Shown in pieces: positions 12,691 through 22,859 of a stretch of DNA of 64,000 nt. A program made the position numbers and the translations under genes. The number at the start of each line of letters is the position of its first letter. Within the stretch, counting starts at the first letter, position 1. Location: the NCBI GenBank assembly GCA_039519185.1, contig CM076849.1:60532587-60596586 (forward strand), in the 5' to 3' direction. The notes under the pieces were generated by a model that was not told where the DNA came from, did not search any database, and saw only the letters and a list, made by a program, of their open reading frames with translations. The DNA comes from Astragalus membranaceus. Its lineage: Eukaryota; Streptophyta; Magnoliopsida; Fabales; Fabaceae.

Positions 12691-13661
12691 GTGCCAGGTC
12701 GTTTTAGAAATGAAAACAATGAATGCAAGAAAGAATTGGTGGATTCAAGCATAACACAATCAGTGGAATCAAATCATTAAGCAACAATATTTGAATTCGC
12801 AAACAAAAATCAAGCCTAAACTACACATATTAGATCACAACACATAGATAGGCAAGGAAGGAACTTGAATTGGGCATTAAGCAAAATACAAGAGTAGGCG
12901 AGATTGAACCTAAATGTACATCTAGTGGAAGATGCTAGGCGAGAACCATACTCAAATAGTTCTACAAAACGCAAGGGAATCTAAATGCACATCTAGTGGA
13001 AGATGCAATGTAAGGAATGGACCTATCTAAGTATTGATGATATTCTATATGAAAGTAGACGATGACACTGTAAGCTCAAGCAAAAGAGTTGCCTCAATCA
13101 CGATCATTGGCCAGCATAGGCAAGCAAATTATTTAGCGACCAAAGTATCAAAGAATGTTGAATCACTTTGGTCAATCCTCACACTTAAGATTAAGTGCAC
13201 AAGTGCACCAGTGTGAATCACATTGCCAATCATCATATAAACTAAAAGGGTTGAATCATCTGAGACCATCTTCACCACTCAGAACATGATGCACTAGGCA
13301 TAAGTGGGAATCATGTGGTTCATCATCAACAATGACACTATAACTAAGTTAAATCACATAGGGCAATTTTGGCATGGATCACAATGATTAAATATTAACA
13401 AATATAAAGACAGAAATACCTCCGATGAAGGCAGATACTACCACTTGAAGAACGCAACTCCAACTAACTCTTGGCGAAGATCAGCTCAGACGGACCAACG
13501 GAACGAATAGAGCGAAAAAATAAAGCGTAGAAGAGTTTTTTTCTAAAATGTGAGAGATTTCGAGAAAAATGGGTTTTTTTCTCTGATCTCGTGAGAATCT
13601 GTGTCTGAGAAGCAGAGAGGAGTTGTGAAATTGTGGTCCCCGGTGTGTGAAACACTCTTGC

Positions 13662-14275
13662 CTATTTATAGGCGTAGGAAAAAATTGCTTTTTGAAAATC
13701 ATTTAATGCAATACATAATCGATTAAGGCCTTCATTTGTTTAACATGACATAATCGATTATTTGATGGAAAAGGAAACCTTGGAGTAGCATGATAATCGA
13801 TTATGTGTGAAGGAAAAACAAGTGTATAATCGATTATCAACCTTCCTAAAAAGGTGGTAATCGATTATATGCTTAGTTACAAGAAGGGAGTAATCGATTT
13901 ATTTGATAAATATGGAAACCTTGAATAGCTTGATAATCGATTATGACATATAGTTATATTGAGCATGTAATCGATTATTGTTGTCAAGGAATTCACAAGA
14001 TGGCTTGATAATCGATTATGAGGCTTAGTTGAAAGTGATGATAATCGATTATGTGATAAATAAGGAAACTTCCATTTGCTTCATAATCGATTATGTGTGA
14101 TGTGCAAATGAAGGCTAATCGATTATTTGCTTCCTAATTGATTAGGATAATCGATTTATTGTTGTAAATAAGGAAACAATCGATTATTTGTTTTAGTAAA
14201 AATAGGAGAGTAATCGATTATGTGCTCTGAAAACATTCAGGCACATAATCTATTACCATAATCTATTATCTTTGT
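13662..14275 (-). promoter_or_regulatory. AATCGATT array upstream of a TATAAATAG box
   Basis: The minus-strand TATA box (plus 13662-13670) is followed upstream, from about 13719 to 14220, by about 15 exact ATCGATT cores, mostly as TAATCGATTA, at about 30-40-bp intervals. Degenerate copies (AATCTATTA, CTAATTGATTAG) follow to 14275. Position and density suggest a U3 enhancer array of a self-complementary site. The binding protein is not known from the sequence. Confidence 0.6.
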
Positions 14276-15669
14276 AAAAATATAGGATTTTAATTTCAAG
14301 CCTTCAACCAAAATATTTTTAGAAATATTTTTCAAAACTATTTTGATGCACCATGCATGTTTTGAAACACTCATCTCTCAGCTACTAAAAGTCATAGACC
14401 TTCAGTGATAGGACCTTACACAGTGTCCTAAAGAAAGCTTCTAAACAATTTAGGTCTTCATCTTCAAAGGTGGCTTCTTCTCCAAACTGCTCCACTTTAA
14501 TGCTTCCTGCTTTTTGATTCCAGTCCTGTACTCTAAAAAAAATATTTTCATGCAAAATTATTTTTATGAGTCCTTTTGTGAGAAATGACCAAAATGCCCT
14601 TTTTGACCTTAAAACCCTAATTTCCCCAAAAAGTGCATTCTAACCCTAAAAATGATTTCAAAAACTTTGGAGCGGTTTCTAGGACCCAAAATGCAATGCA
14701 TAATTTATTTTTGTGTGGAAAATTAGGGTTTGGACCTAAGCCGGACAAAATTGGGGTATGACAATAATCGATTTTGAGCTTTAAAACAAATAAGGTTATG
14801 ATCGATTATGTGCTTTAGGAAAAATGAGACCTTTTAAAAATCAAGTGGATAATCGATTTTGTGCTTTCCACAATCAAGCTCATAATCGATTTTGTGCAAT
14901 CGATTTTGTGCTTGATGAATCAAGTCCAAAATCGATTGTTTGCTTTATAAAACAAGTGAATAATCGATTTTCCACTTTAAAAACACAAAGTCATCAATCG
15001 ATTGTTTCCTTTCCAAAACAAGTTTTTTAAAAACAATCAAGACACAAATCGATTCTTGGCTTTGCACTAGGAAGTGAGAAATAGATTTCTAGCTCTAAAA
15101 GCAAGAGAGAAATCGATTTCTTACTGTAAAGACCAAATCGATAATCGATTCTTTACTTCAAAAACCAGTTCTTTTAAAACACTAAGCCATGAATCTATTT
15201 TCTTTAAAAAACAACAATTCATTATTTGTGCCTAACCTATTTGCTTTTATATAAAATATTTTACCAAGCCTAGCTCAACTTTATTTTAACAAAACAGTTC
15301 TATTTTAAAATATCATCTCTCAACTACAAAAGTCATAGAGCTGAAGACACAAGATCTTACACGCGTCCTATGGAAAGCAAAATAACACATAAGTCTTGAA
15401 CGCTTGAGTAGCTTCTCCTCCGAGCAGCTACACTTTAAGTTATCATGTGCTTTGGTTTATGCCCTGTGCTTTGGTTCATGACCTGTGCTTTGGTTCAACT
15501 ATAATCATTAGTAAACAGATTGTAATTAGTTATCATACAAAACAGAGAGTGTTTGACCTTGGTTCAACACTAATTTCATAAACTCAATAGTTTTAACATA
15601 ATCATAAATAGTTAAATAGGTTGAACATCAAAATAATTCGTTTAATTATTTTGGGGATGTTACACCAAG

Positions 15670-16093
15670 CTTTTCCAAACCAGAGGTGAATTAAAGAAAA
15701 AAGAAGTGAAGGACAGAAGGGGAAAGAAGTTGAGGAAAAGAATGGAGCAAAGTAATACCCCTCTGCAACCGTCATGTTCCCTTGCGTTTATTATGACTTC
15801 TGCGTTTTCTTATAAGTTCCCCCTTTCTTCCTCCAAAAATTAGCTAAAAAAGAGTTTGGTATATAATGGTAAAGAATAAATAATGAGAATAATCAAAGCA
15901 CATGTATGATTAATGAAAAAAACATTAAAATAAAAGAAACGGGAACTCACCTGAAATGATACGTTTTCAATTATTTGAAGAAGCTAAGCTAGTATTAAGA
16001 TTCCAACAACTTTACCCGGATCTAAAAAACACCGCACCAAATAAATATATATTGAAAAACAAAATATAGATCTAAACCATAACAAAGGAATGC
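15670..16093. other. Intergenic, nothing recognised
   Basis: No zinc-finger continuation of the Di19 fragment and no other domain is visible on the minus strand here. I also found no Helitron-type hairpin plus CTRR end. Confidence 0.4.
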
Positions 16094-16356
16094 TTTTGAT
16101 TCACAGGAATGCTCGTCTTCAAGATGAGAACACAAGGACCCGATGTCAAAGTCTTCGTAACTATCCAGGCACGGGAAATCGGGTCGCACCTCTTCTTCCA
16201 CATCAAAATCATCTAGTCCCAAACGATCTGAAATGAAACAACCCAGAAAAAAAATCAGATTTTATTCAGACCCGTAATAATTTTTTCAAGGGAACTCAGA
16301 ATCGTGTAGTGGCGTTTAGCGGCGGCAAGGCGCGAGTTCCAGAACTCAGAATCCAT
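16094..16356 (-). pseudogene. DI19: Di19 (dehydration-induced 19) 5' gene fragment
   Basis: Exon 1 starts at 16356 and reads MDSEFWNSRLAAAKRHYT, the characteristic Di19 N-terminus. A short intron (about 16228-16271, weak GTCTGA donor, TTTCAG acceptor) joins in phase to DRLGLDDFDVEEEVRPDFPC, followed by YEDFDIGSLCSHLEDEHSCE. Di19 proteins are nuclear C2H2-type zinc-finger factors linked to drought and salt responses. Here the second zinc cysteine of the CPYC-type pair is replaced (CLDS). Similarity stops after CESK, where the second finger and C-terminal half should begin, and no later exon is found. It is therefore a truncated, probably dead, copy. It begins 289 bp past the end of the SWC2 fragment, in the same direction. 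Confidence 0.75.
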
Positions 16357-17178
16357 TGACAAAACAAATTCTAAAGCAAGGTTTTCGTTGAATTTTTCAC
16401 ATAAATATTAAATTTTAAATGACTTCAAATTATCATTCCATTGTAGCAATTCACAGGAAAACATCTTTTGAGGAATAAATCAGTTAAAAAGGAAACAAAA
16501 ACCTAATGCCATATGTGCATAAGATATAGAAGGGAAAAATACAATTATCAAGCAGTTCCAAATTGCACACTGTGCCTCTCTCAGCCCAAACAGGATGGTG
16601 AAGAATAAAGCAGTAACCAACATATTGGTGAATAAGGCTCCTACTTGGCAGGCAAACCAGTAATCATACAAACAGGTTGTTCTGGATCTGAAAACAAATA
16701 TAAAGAGATCATGTAAGTAAATAACATTTGAACAAAATAACGTTACTCTGATAATGTTTTGCATGATTATCAAAACAGAGGTTAAAATTCACTGAAGCTT
16801 TTTCTTCATAATACAGTCTAAAGGTCAAAACAAACTGATGAGAAAAACGGGCAAGTACATTCTTCAGACTTTGTGACAATATCTAAGTGAAATGACGCCC
16901 CCTTAGTAAACTCCAAATAGGAACAACCTGGAAAAAAGTAACAAATTGCTTTATGTAAAATGGCAACAACCAATATCACCAGACACGATGCACGTAAAAG
17001 ACAGGATTCAAAGACATTAAAACCAACCATTTTGTGAAATGTAGCGTATGTGCGGACCATTAAAAACAGTTGCTCTTCTCTTAACCTCTCCTTCTCTAGC
17101 TACAACGCACTCCAATGTTCTCAAGTTTATAATTTCTGCAGAACCAAAATCATAATTTGAAACGGTTAAGGATCTTTA

Positions 17179-17735
17179 GAAGTTGAGACAAACAGGAAAC
17201 TAAACAACAAAAAAACAAAGTAGTGAGTAAATGTTAAGTGTTAATAATAATAACCTGTTTGAGCAGCTTCTAAAAGCATTTCTTCTTGGCTCATTTTCTT
17301 CTCCTCGCCTTCTTTTTTCCTTTTAACTGGCTGATCCCATAACAAAAACCACAATCGAAAAATGGTGAGACGAATAAAATCAATAAACCCTAATTACTAA
17401 ACTCAAGAATCACATAAACAGAGTGTGGAATGGTGGTGGTAACCTTAATGGTTGCTTGAGAGTTCAGACAAACAGACAACTAAATAAACAAAAAAATAAA
17501 GCAGTGAGTAAATGTTAAGTGTTAATAATAATAACCTGTTTGAGCAGCTTCTAAAAGCATTTCTTCTTGGCTCATTTTCTTCTCCCGGCCTTCTTTTTTC
17601 CTTTTAACTGGCTGATCCCAAAACAAAAACCACGATAAAAAAATGGTGAGATAAATAAAATCAATAAACCCTAATTACAAAACTCAAGAATCACATAAAG
17701 AGAGTGTGGAATGGTGGTGGTAACCTTAACGTAAG
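17179..17735. repeat. 281-bp tandem duplication containing an SWC2 exon
   Basis: Units at about 17179-17459 and 17460-17735 each carry the 76-nt exon with intact CAG acceptor and GT donor plus the same flanking intron sequence. The copies are highly similar, with a few substitutions and small indels, so the duplication is younger than the gene fragment itself. Including both exons would shift the frame, since 76 is not divisible by three. Confidence 0.85.
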
Positions 17736-18061
17736 ATCTCTATGATTTGTATCATAATAATGATCACAAAGTCGATATTTTCAAAATAACGTAAGATCTC
17801 TTATTGGTAACAATAAACTTTCAGTATTAGTGACAACTCGTCCTTATTTGGTAATTTTCTCGCGTTATTTCCCTAACCGAAACTCAATCCGAGTATGTCC
17901 GAGCTTGAAGGTCTTCTGTTCGGACCTGACAACAGAATAAGAAAAAATAAATATAAATTTCATCCTCCAAATATTACACAACAAAATTATGATGTTGATT
18001 TTGATTATATCGGAATATGTTGATTTTGAAACTGAAGTAATTGTATCAACTAAAAGAGACA

Positions 18062-18523
18062 TTAAGTCGCGGTCGAATTTAATTTCCCTCCCACCCAATT
18101 TACCAACATCTGAAGTGAGGCTTTTGGTTGATCCATAGGTACCACGTGTCCTGCCTTATTCACCTGTTGTTGCATTGCATCACATAAATAATGTTACAAA
18201 AACTTGAATATAAACAACAACAATCTCAAATCAGAAAACTGTTTTTAAATGTATAATCACGCAAACCTTCAAGAAAGAGAGAGGTTCATAGGCATTGAGC
18301 GGCCCAGCTTCTTCGCCATCAACCACAAATTTAACGGTAAGCGAGGCCGCGAACTGCTTTTGACCCGACCAATCCATGGCATGAACCCACCTCGAATTCC
18401 CTGCACATTTTAGAGTAACCAAATTAAGAATATAGCAAACTGATAAACATTTTATACTAAAATGAATAAAGTAGGTTAACTCACCAAGCCAATTTACAAA
18501 TAAGATCAAATTCACCAGCATAC
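18062..18523 (-). pseudogene. Serine carboxypeptidase-like (SCPL) 3' fragment
   Basis: Three minus-strand exons of the S10 peptidase family are recognisable. Exon A (18485 to about 18523) gives AGEFDLIC.. but has one extra A before TTGGCTTG, breaking the frame. Exon B (18267-18400) encodes NSRWVHAMDWSG and ends PLSFLK. Exon C (18062-18163) encodes the catalytic-histidine region GHVVPMDQPKASLQML and ends in a natural stop. SCPL enzymes are secreted or vacuolar hydrolases or acyltransferases; the nucleophile serine and substrate pocket are not here. The piece starts exactly where SWC2 exon 2 is cut off and lies inside the SWC2 copy, so it is captured or translocated DNA rather than a gene. Confidence 0.8.
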
Positions 18524-18853
18524 TATGTTTCTATCATCGGCATCATCTTGAGGTTGTTCTTCATCGGGATCAGGCTCCTTAGAAGAGAAAGAGCTAGTTT
18601 AATTTAATTTAATTAATTAATAGTGGAATGTTGAGAAATGATATTGAGAGAGGAATACGCCTTGGTCGAATTCGTCGCCAATTTCGGCTTCTTCTTGGTA
18701 GTTATCGTTTTGCTCATCGTCTTTGAGAGCTTTCTGGTTCCAGAATTGGTCGTCTTGTTGGATTTCGTGGTCGAGAAGCTTCGTCAGGCGTTTGCCCCTC
18801 GTCGCTCGAGACGCACGATCCAGTACAACCACCGGTCTCTCATCTCCATCTAT

Positions 18854-19089
18854 GCGCTCACTTTCGCGTCACCACGTTAAAAATTCAGTAAACGCTTTTT
18901 TTCTTCTTGTGTATAAAATATAGGAAAAACATAGTGAGCAGATTACAGGAAAACTAAGAAAACAGAATGAAAAGAAATTAGTAGAGAAAAATGGAAGTGA
19001 GAACAAACAGTAAAAACAATGGAGGATGAAAAAGAGAAGCCACCCCCACGGCCAGCTCCCTCTAGAGAGCACATCCACCGCCACGCACC

Positions 19090-19126
<37 letters not shown>

Positions 19127-19440
19127 CGTTTCTCTCTCCTCGTCCTCACCATCACCACCATCCTACTCATCACCCTCTAGCGACCGCCACGAACCTTCGC
19201 TACTACCACGACCACACACTGTCACTGCCTTGTTCTCTCTCCCTGTTGCGAACCAACCCCCCAAAGCGTCCCTCTCATCGCACCACCACAACATTCTCTC
19301 TCTCCTTGCACTGATCTGGAAATGCCAGGTGAGTTGTGACAAGTTTTGAGAAAATAAAATTAAAGTTATGATATCTTAGTAGTCTTTAGCACTAAAGAAA
19401 ATCAACACAATTTACTCTTATAATATACAAAAGAGCTCTA
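18854..19440. other. CT-rich leader-like region
   Basis: Contains a (TC)n run at about 19098-19124 and a C-rich tract to 19335 that ends in an AG/GTGAGT donor-like site. This could be a non-coding first exon of the plus-strand FRS-like frame that opens at 19441, but no promoter element decides it. Open frames here are composition artefacts. Confidence 0.35.
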
Positions 19441-19557
19441 ATGGTGGAAAGTGAAGCACACTTAGAAGATGACATAGCTTCTCTAGAGACCTCTGGTCAA
19501 AATTTGACAAGCGACCAAGTTAGTGTATCTCCAGAACGGAAAATTGGTGATCCAGTC

Positions 19558-19788
19558 TGTTAAATAGAGACGAACAAAATAGAGAGACGATATTGGTCAC
19601 GCAGTTCGGCCAATATTTGCCTACGTCTGCGACTACAGAGCAGCTGTAGTTCCGTCTTATTAACAGTATATGTTGTGTCTAGAGTACAAGCACTAATGAG
19701 TTTAAATAGGCTATCCTATGTGAAAACCTAACGGGCCTGGGCCGAATACACATATAAATAAATCTACTATTTACAACATATCTCAACA
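19558..19788 (-). repeat. 3' LTR of the copia element
   Basis: 231 bp, TGTTGAGATATG..TTTAACA on the minus strand, directly after the polypurine tract at 19789-19802. Confidence 0.92.
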
Positions 19789-19802
19789 CTCCCCCTCAAG
19801 TT
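19789..19802 (-). other. Polypurine tract
   Basis: Minus-strand CTTGAGGGGGAG lies between the RNase H stop codon and the 3' LTR. This is the expected plus-strand priming site. Confidence 0.75.
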
Positions 19803-20664
19803 GGAGCGTAAAGATTGTAGGCATCCTGCTTGTCACATATGTAAGTTATCTTTGGTCCTCGAAGAGCTTTTGTGAAGATGTCTGCCGATTGATCATTAGA
19901 ACCAACAAATGAAGTACCAATGTCGTCGGACACAATCTTCTCACGAACAAAATGACAATCAACTTCAATGTGTTTGGTTCGCTCATGAAAGACTGGATTG
20001 GACGCAATATGTAGGGCTGCTTGATTATCACAGATGAGACTCATAGTGCCTATTTTACAAAAACGCAACTCTTGGAGAAGATGTTTCAGCCACGTGAGCT
20101 CCTGAGTGGTAAGCACCATAGCTCGATATTCAGCCTCAGAACTGGATCTGGCAACAACATTTTGTTTTTTACTTTTCCATGAAATTAGATTTCCATCAAT
20201 AAGAACACAATACCCAGAATTGGACCTTCTATCAAAGGGGCAACCAGCCCAATCAGCATTTGTGTAAGTGACAATATTTGAATCACCTCTATCCGTGTAA
20301 ACAAGACCTTTTCCAGGAGCTCCATTGATGTACCTCAGGATTCTAACAACGACATCCCAATGACTGTCACAAGGAGAATTTAGGAATTGACTCACCACAC
20401 TAACAGAATATGAAATATCTGGCCTCGTCATGGTCAAGTAATTTAACTTTCCAACTAGCCTCTTATACCTTCCTGGATCTGAAAAGGGCTCCCCCTGATC
20501 TGGTAGGATCTTGACATTAGGATCCATAGGAGAGTCAATTGGCTTGCAATCCAACATTTTAGTCTCTTATAAGATATCCAAAGCATTCTTTCTCTGGGAA
20601 ATAGCAATCCCTGCCTTAGAATGAGCTACCTCAATGCCAAGAAAGTATCGTAACTTTCCAAGAT
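19796..20664 (-). pseudogene. Copia RT C-terminus and RNase H
   Basis: Sequence resumes after the MITE with a GKLRYFLGIEV-type segment. An in-frame TAA lies just before the MLDCKPIDSPMDP stretch at 20557. RNase H landmarks follow: TNADWAGC, SSSEAEYRAM and ERTKHIEVDCHFVR. Translation ends at the polypurine tract, as usual for copia. Confidence 0.87.
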
Positions 20665-20672
20665 CTTTGACC

Positions 20673-21031
20673 CAATGTTTTTAAAACCGGACCGGAGATC
20701 GAACCGGCGAGGCCTCCGGTTCATGGTTCAATCGGTTCAACCGGTTCAACCATGGTTGAACCGGATGAGTAATTTATTAAATAAAAAATAAAAAATATTA
20801 AATTTTGGAGAAAAAAGTAAATTTATAAATAAAAAAATGTATTTCGGGCGGTTCAACCCGGTTCGGTTTCCGGTTCAAAGCGGTTGAACCGCGGTTCAAC
20901 CCGGTTCTTCCCCGGTTCGATCCGGTTCTGGACGGTTCAATAGGACTGCGGTTCAAATGGGTTTGAACCAACCGACCGGGGGTCCGGTTCCCGGTTCAAT
21001 CGGCCGGTCCGGTCCGGTTTTTAAAACATTG
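20673..21031. mobile_element. hAT-type MITE inside the copia RT
   Basis: 359 bp with termini CAATGTTTTTAAAACCGG and CCGGTTTTTAAAACATTG and an 8-bp duplication CTTTGACC (20665-20672 and 21032-21039). Eight-base duplications and CA..TG ends fit hAT. The interior is a lattice of GGTTCAACCGG / CCGGTTGAACC words and an AT-rich centre, with no coding sequence. Confidence 0.92.
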
Positions 21032-21653
21032 CTTTGACCTGAAAGTGGTGGACTAGATGTTGTTTAAGTCCTGCAATCCCATCATGATCGTTACCTGTAA
21101 TGACAATATCATCGACATAGACAACCAGATAAATATATTTGTGAGAGGAGAACTTATAAAAGACAAAGTGGTCAGCTTCACTCCGAATCATGCCATACTC
21201 TTGAACAACACTGCTGAATCTCCCAAACCATGCTCGAGGGGATTGTTTAAGACCATACAAGGCTTTGTGAAGTCGACAGATATACCCACGACACTCCCTC
21301 TGAGCAACAAAACCAGGTGGTTGCTCCAGATAAACTTCTTCTTCTAGATCTCCATGGAGAAACGCATTCTTGATGTCTAGTTGATACAATGGCCAATGTC
21401 GCATTGCATCCATAGAAAGGAATAGACGAACATAAGCCATTTTAGCCATCGGTGAGAAAGTATCACTGTAATCAAGACGAAAAACCTGAGTATAGCCCTT
21501 AGCAACGATGCGTGCTTTCAGACGATCAATACTTCCGTCTGGACCAACTTTGACAGTATATACCCAACGACACCCAACAATAGATTTACCAGGAGGAGGC
21601 GGCACAAGAGTCCATGTCTGGTTAGATTCTAAGGCTGTCATCTCATCAATCAT
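21032..21653 (-). pseudogene. Copia reverse transcriptase, 5' half
   Basis: Landmarks include WTLVPPPPGK, RLKARIVAKGYTQ, QLDIKNAFLHGDL and the catalytic YVDD (in LVVYVDDIVITGND). The frame runs into the hAT MITE after HHFQVK and so lacks the RT C-terminus. Confidence 0.88.
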
Positions 21654-22197
21654 AGCTTGTCTCCAACCTCAATGAGAAAGAGCTTCCTGCGTGGACTTAG
21701 GAATGGTGATGAAAGAAATAGCAGAGACAAATGTATAATGTGAAGGTGATAGCTGGGGAATTATAAATAGGATGAGGGTTACGGGTGGAACGAGTACCTT
21801 TACGCACTGCAATAGGAGGGTCTTCTGACTCGGTAGGCGGACCCGAAGTAGAAGAGGGAATCGGGGCAGGAGAAGAGTCACTAAGATCTTCTGTAGGAGG
21901 TGGGTCGACAGGAGGGAGACGAGCACGACGTTGATAAGTTTACAAGGGGGGAGGACTAGGAGGACTAGGAGGTTCCGTAGGAGAAGGGTGATCTATCTGG
22001 TCAATGATGGGTGAGAGTGGAACTACCGGGACAAGGTTAGGAATAGGTAATACTTGAGAGACAGACTCAGACTCAATGGGAGATGCAAAGAAGGGTGCAT
22101 CCTCAAATAAGGTGACATCAGCAGACATGTAGAAGCGATGTGTGGAGGGACAATAGCATCGATATCCCTTTTGAATTCTTGAATAGTCAAGGAAGAC

Positions 22198-22859
22198 TCA
22201 CTTAATTGTACGAGCAGACAATTTATCAAGTCCCGGAGTAAGATCATGAATAAAACAAGTGGATCTGAAGACTCGAGGAGAGATACGGAACAAGAGTTCA
22301 TCGAGGAACAATATGGAATAAGGAACCCTATTCTGGATAGCAGAGGATGGCATTCTATTAATCAAGTGCCCTACAGTGAGGACAGCATCCCCCCAAAACT
22401 TCAAAGGAACATTAGCATGAATAAGCAAAGTGCGTGCTGTTTCAATTATATGACGGTTCTTACGTTCAGCAATCCCATTTTGTTGTGGGGCATGGGGACA
22501 AGATGATTGATGTATGACGCCATTTTCAACCATAAAAGAATTAAATGATGCAGAAAAATACTCTTTCGCATTATCACTGCGTAAAGTGCGAATAGAACAA
22601 CCAAATTGAATTTTGATTTCCTTAAAGAAATTTTGAAAGACACCAAGAAGTTCAGATCTATCCTTAAGTAGGTAGATCCACGTACATCTAGAAAACTCAT
22701 CAATAAAAGTGACAAAATATCTATGTCCTACAACTGAAGTGACTCGACTTGGTCCCCATACATCTGAGTGAACAACATCAAAAGGAGAACGAGCTTGTGA
22801 TTGAGTACTGCTAGGGAAGAAAGAACAGACGTGTTTCCCAAGCTGACAAGACTCACAGT
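22198..22859 (-). pseudogene. Copia integrase core remnant
   Basis: Continues in a different frame from the gag-protease part. DVWGP, FVTFIDEFSR and QQNGIAERKNRH are recognisable, which are the catalytic-core landmarks of copia integrases. The frame ends near 22198, and the linker to the RT (21669-22128) is scattered over further frames rich in Pro and Ser. Confidence 0.8.

Larger units (their letters stand above)
11090..14763 (-). mobile_element. Long solo LTR of 3.67 kb (level 3 of nest)
   Basis: Runs from TGTTGCGCCCG to GGGGTATGACA with perfect 5-bp duplications ATAAT (11085-11089 and 14764-14768). On the minus strand it begins TGTCATACCCCAATTTTG, shared with the solo LTR at 39418-41998. 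Its minus-strand promoter TATAAATAG lies at plus 13662-13670, next to an AATCGATT array. The opposite end (U5) carries three copies of a CTACGTA-bearing element. No internal coding sequence is present. The size suggests a long-LTR gypsy lineage such as Ogre/Tat, but class cannot be proved without internal domains. Confidence 0.85.
10889..15140 (-). promoter_or_regulatory. Split AATCGATT array of the level-2 LTR
   Basis: The TATA box is at plus 10889-10897. Upstream on the minus strand, one AATCGATT lies at about 11054 and roughly eleven more at 14766-15145, after the inner 3.67-kb LTR that separates them. Spacers contain short repeated words such as TTTGTGCTTT. Without the insertion the array would start about 160 bp from the TATA box. 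Confidence 0.5.
10128..15569 (-). mobile_element. Copia-type solo LTR (level 2 of nest)
   Basis: Starts TGTTGGAC at 10128 and ends GGTTCAACA at 15569, with perfect 5-bp duplications CTAAT (10123-10127 and 15570-15574). Excluding the inner LTR it measures about 1.76 kb. Read on the minus strand it begins TGTTGAACC, has a TCTATAAATAGGG box (plus-strand 10889-10897) and finishes with a CACCCCCCTCCTCT tract before TCCAACA. That layout is similar to the copia LTR at 42507. Its U3 carries AATCGATT palindromes, now split by the inner LTR. Confidence 0.85.
8179..15664 (-). mobile_element. Outer solo LTR (level 1 of nest)
   Basis: The termini are TGTAACACC at 8179 and GGGGATGTTACA ending at 15664, a 7-bp inverted repeat TGTAACA/TGTTACA. 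Flanks are CGAAG (8174-8178) and CCAAG (15665-15669), a 5-bp duplication matching at four of five positions. Removing the nested LTR at 10128-15569 leaves about 2.04 kb. No retrotransposon coding sequence, primer site or second LTR accompanies it, so it is a solo LTR. On the minus strand a TTATTTAAG box, a GA-rich leader (about 9900-10010) and an AG/GTAAGC donor-like site suggest minus orientation. Confidence 0.75.
16645..18853 (-). pseudogene. SWC2: SWC2/YL1 (SWR1 chromatin-remodelling subunit) broken gene copy
   Basis: Minus-strand exons match the plant YL1 family, the SWR1-complex subunit that handles histone H2A.Z. Exon 1 (18659-18853) encodes VVLDRASRATRGKRLTKLL and an acidic tail; the expected start codon appears as ATA. 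Exon 2 (about 18524-18577, EPDPDEEQPQDDADD) stops abruptly at SCPL sequence. Exon 3 (KKMSQEEMLLEAAQT) is present twice, at 17255-17330 and 17536-17611. Exon 4 is 17028-17135 (NLRTLECVVAREGEVKRR, GPHIRYIS). Exon 5 is 16859-16927 (CSYLEFTKGASF). Exon 6 is 16645-16687 (YPEQPVCMITGLPAK). Introns between exons 3 and 6 join in phase. The basic middle region and the final YRDP exon are missing, so this is a pseudogene or fragment. Confidence 0.8.

Noticed and set aside
13720..15145. CRISPR-like look of regularly spaced AATCGATT
   Set aside because: The repeat core is only 8-10 bp and palindromic, spacers are related to each other, and the setting is plant LTR DNA. Not a CRISPR array.
16480..16773. 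97-residue hydrophobic minus-strand frame
   Set aside because: It overlaps SWC2 exon 6 in the wrong register. The supported frame here is the short YPEQPVCMITGLPAK exon.
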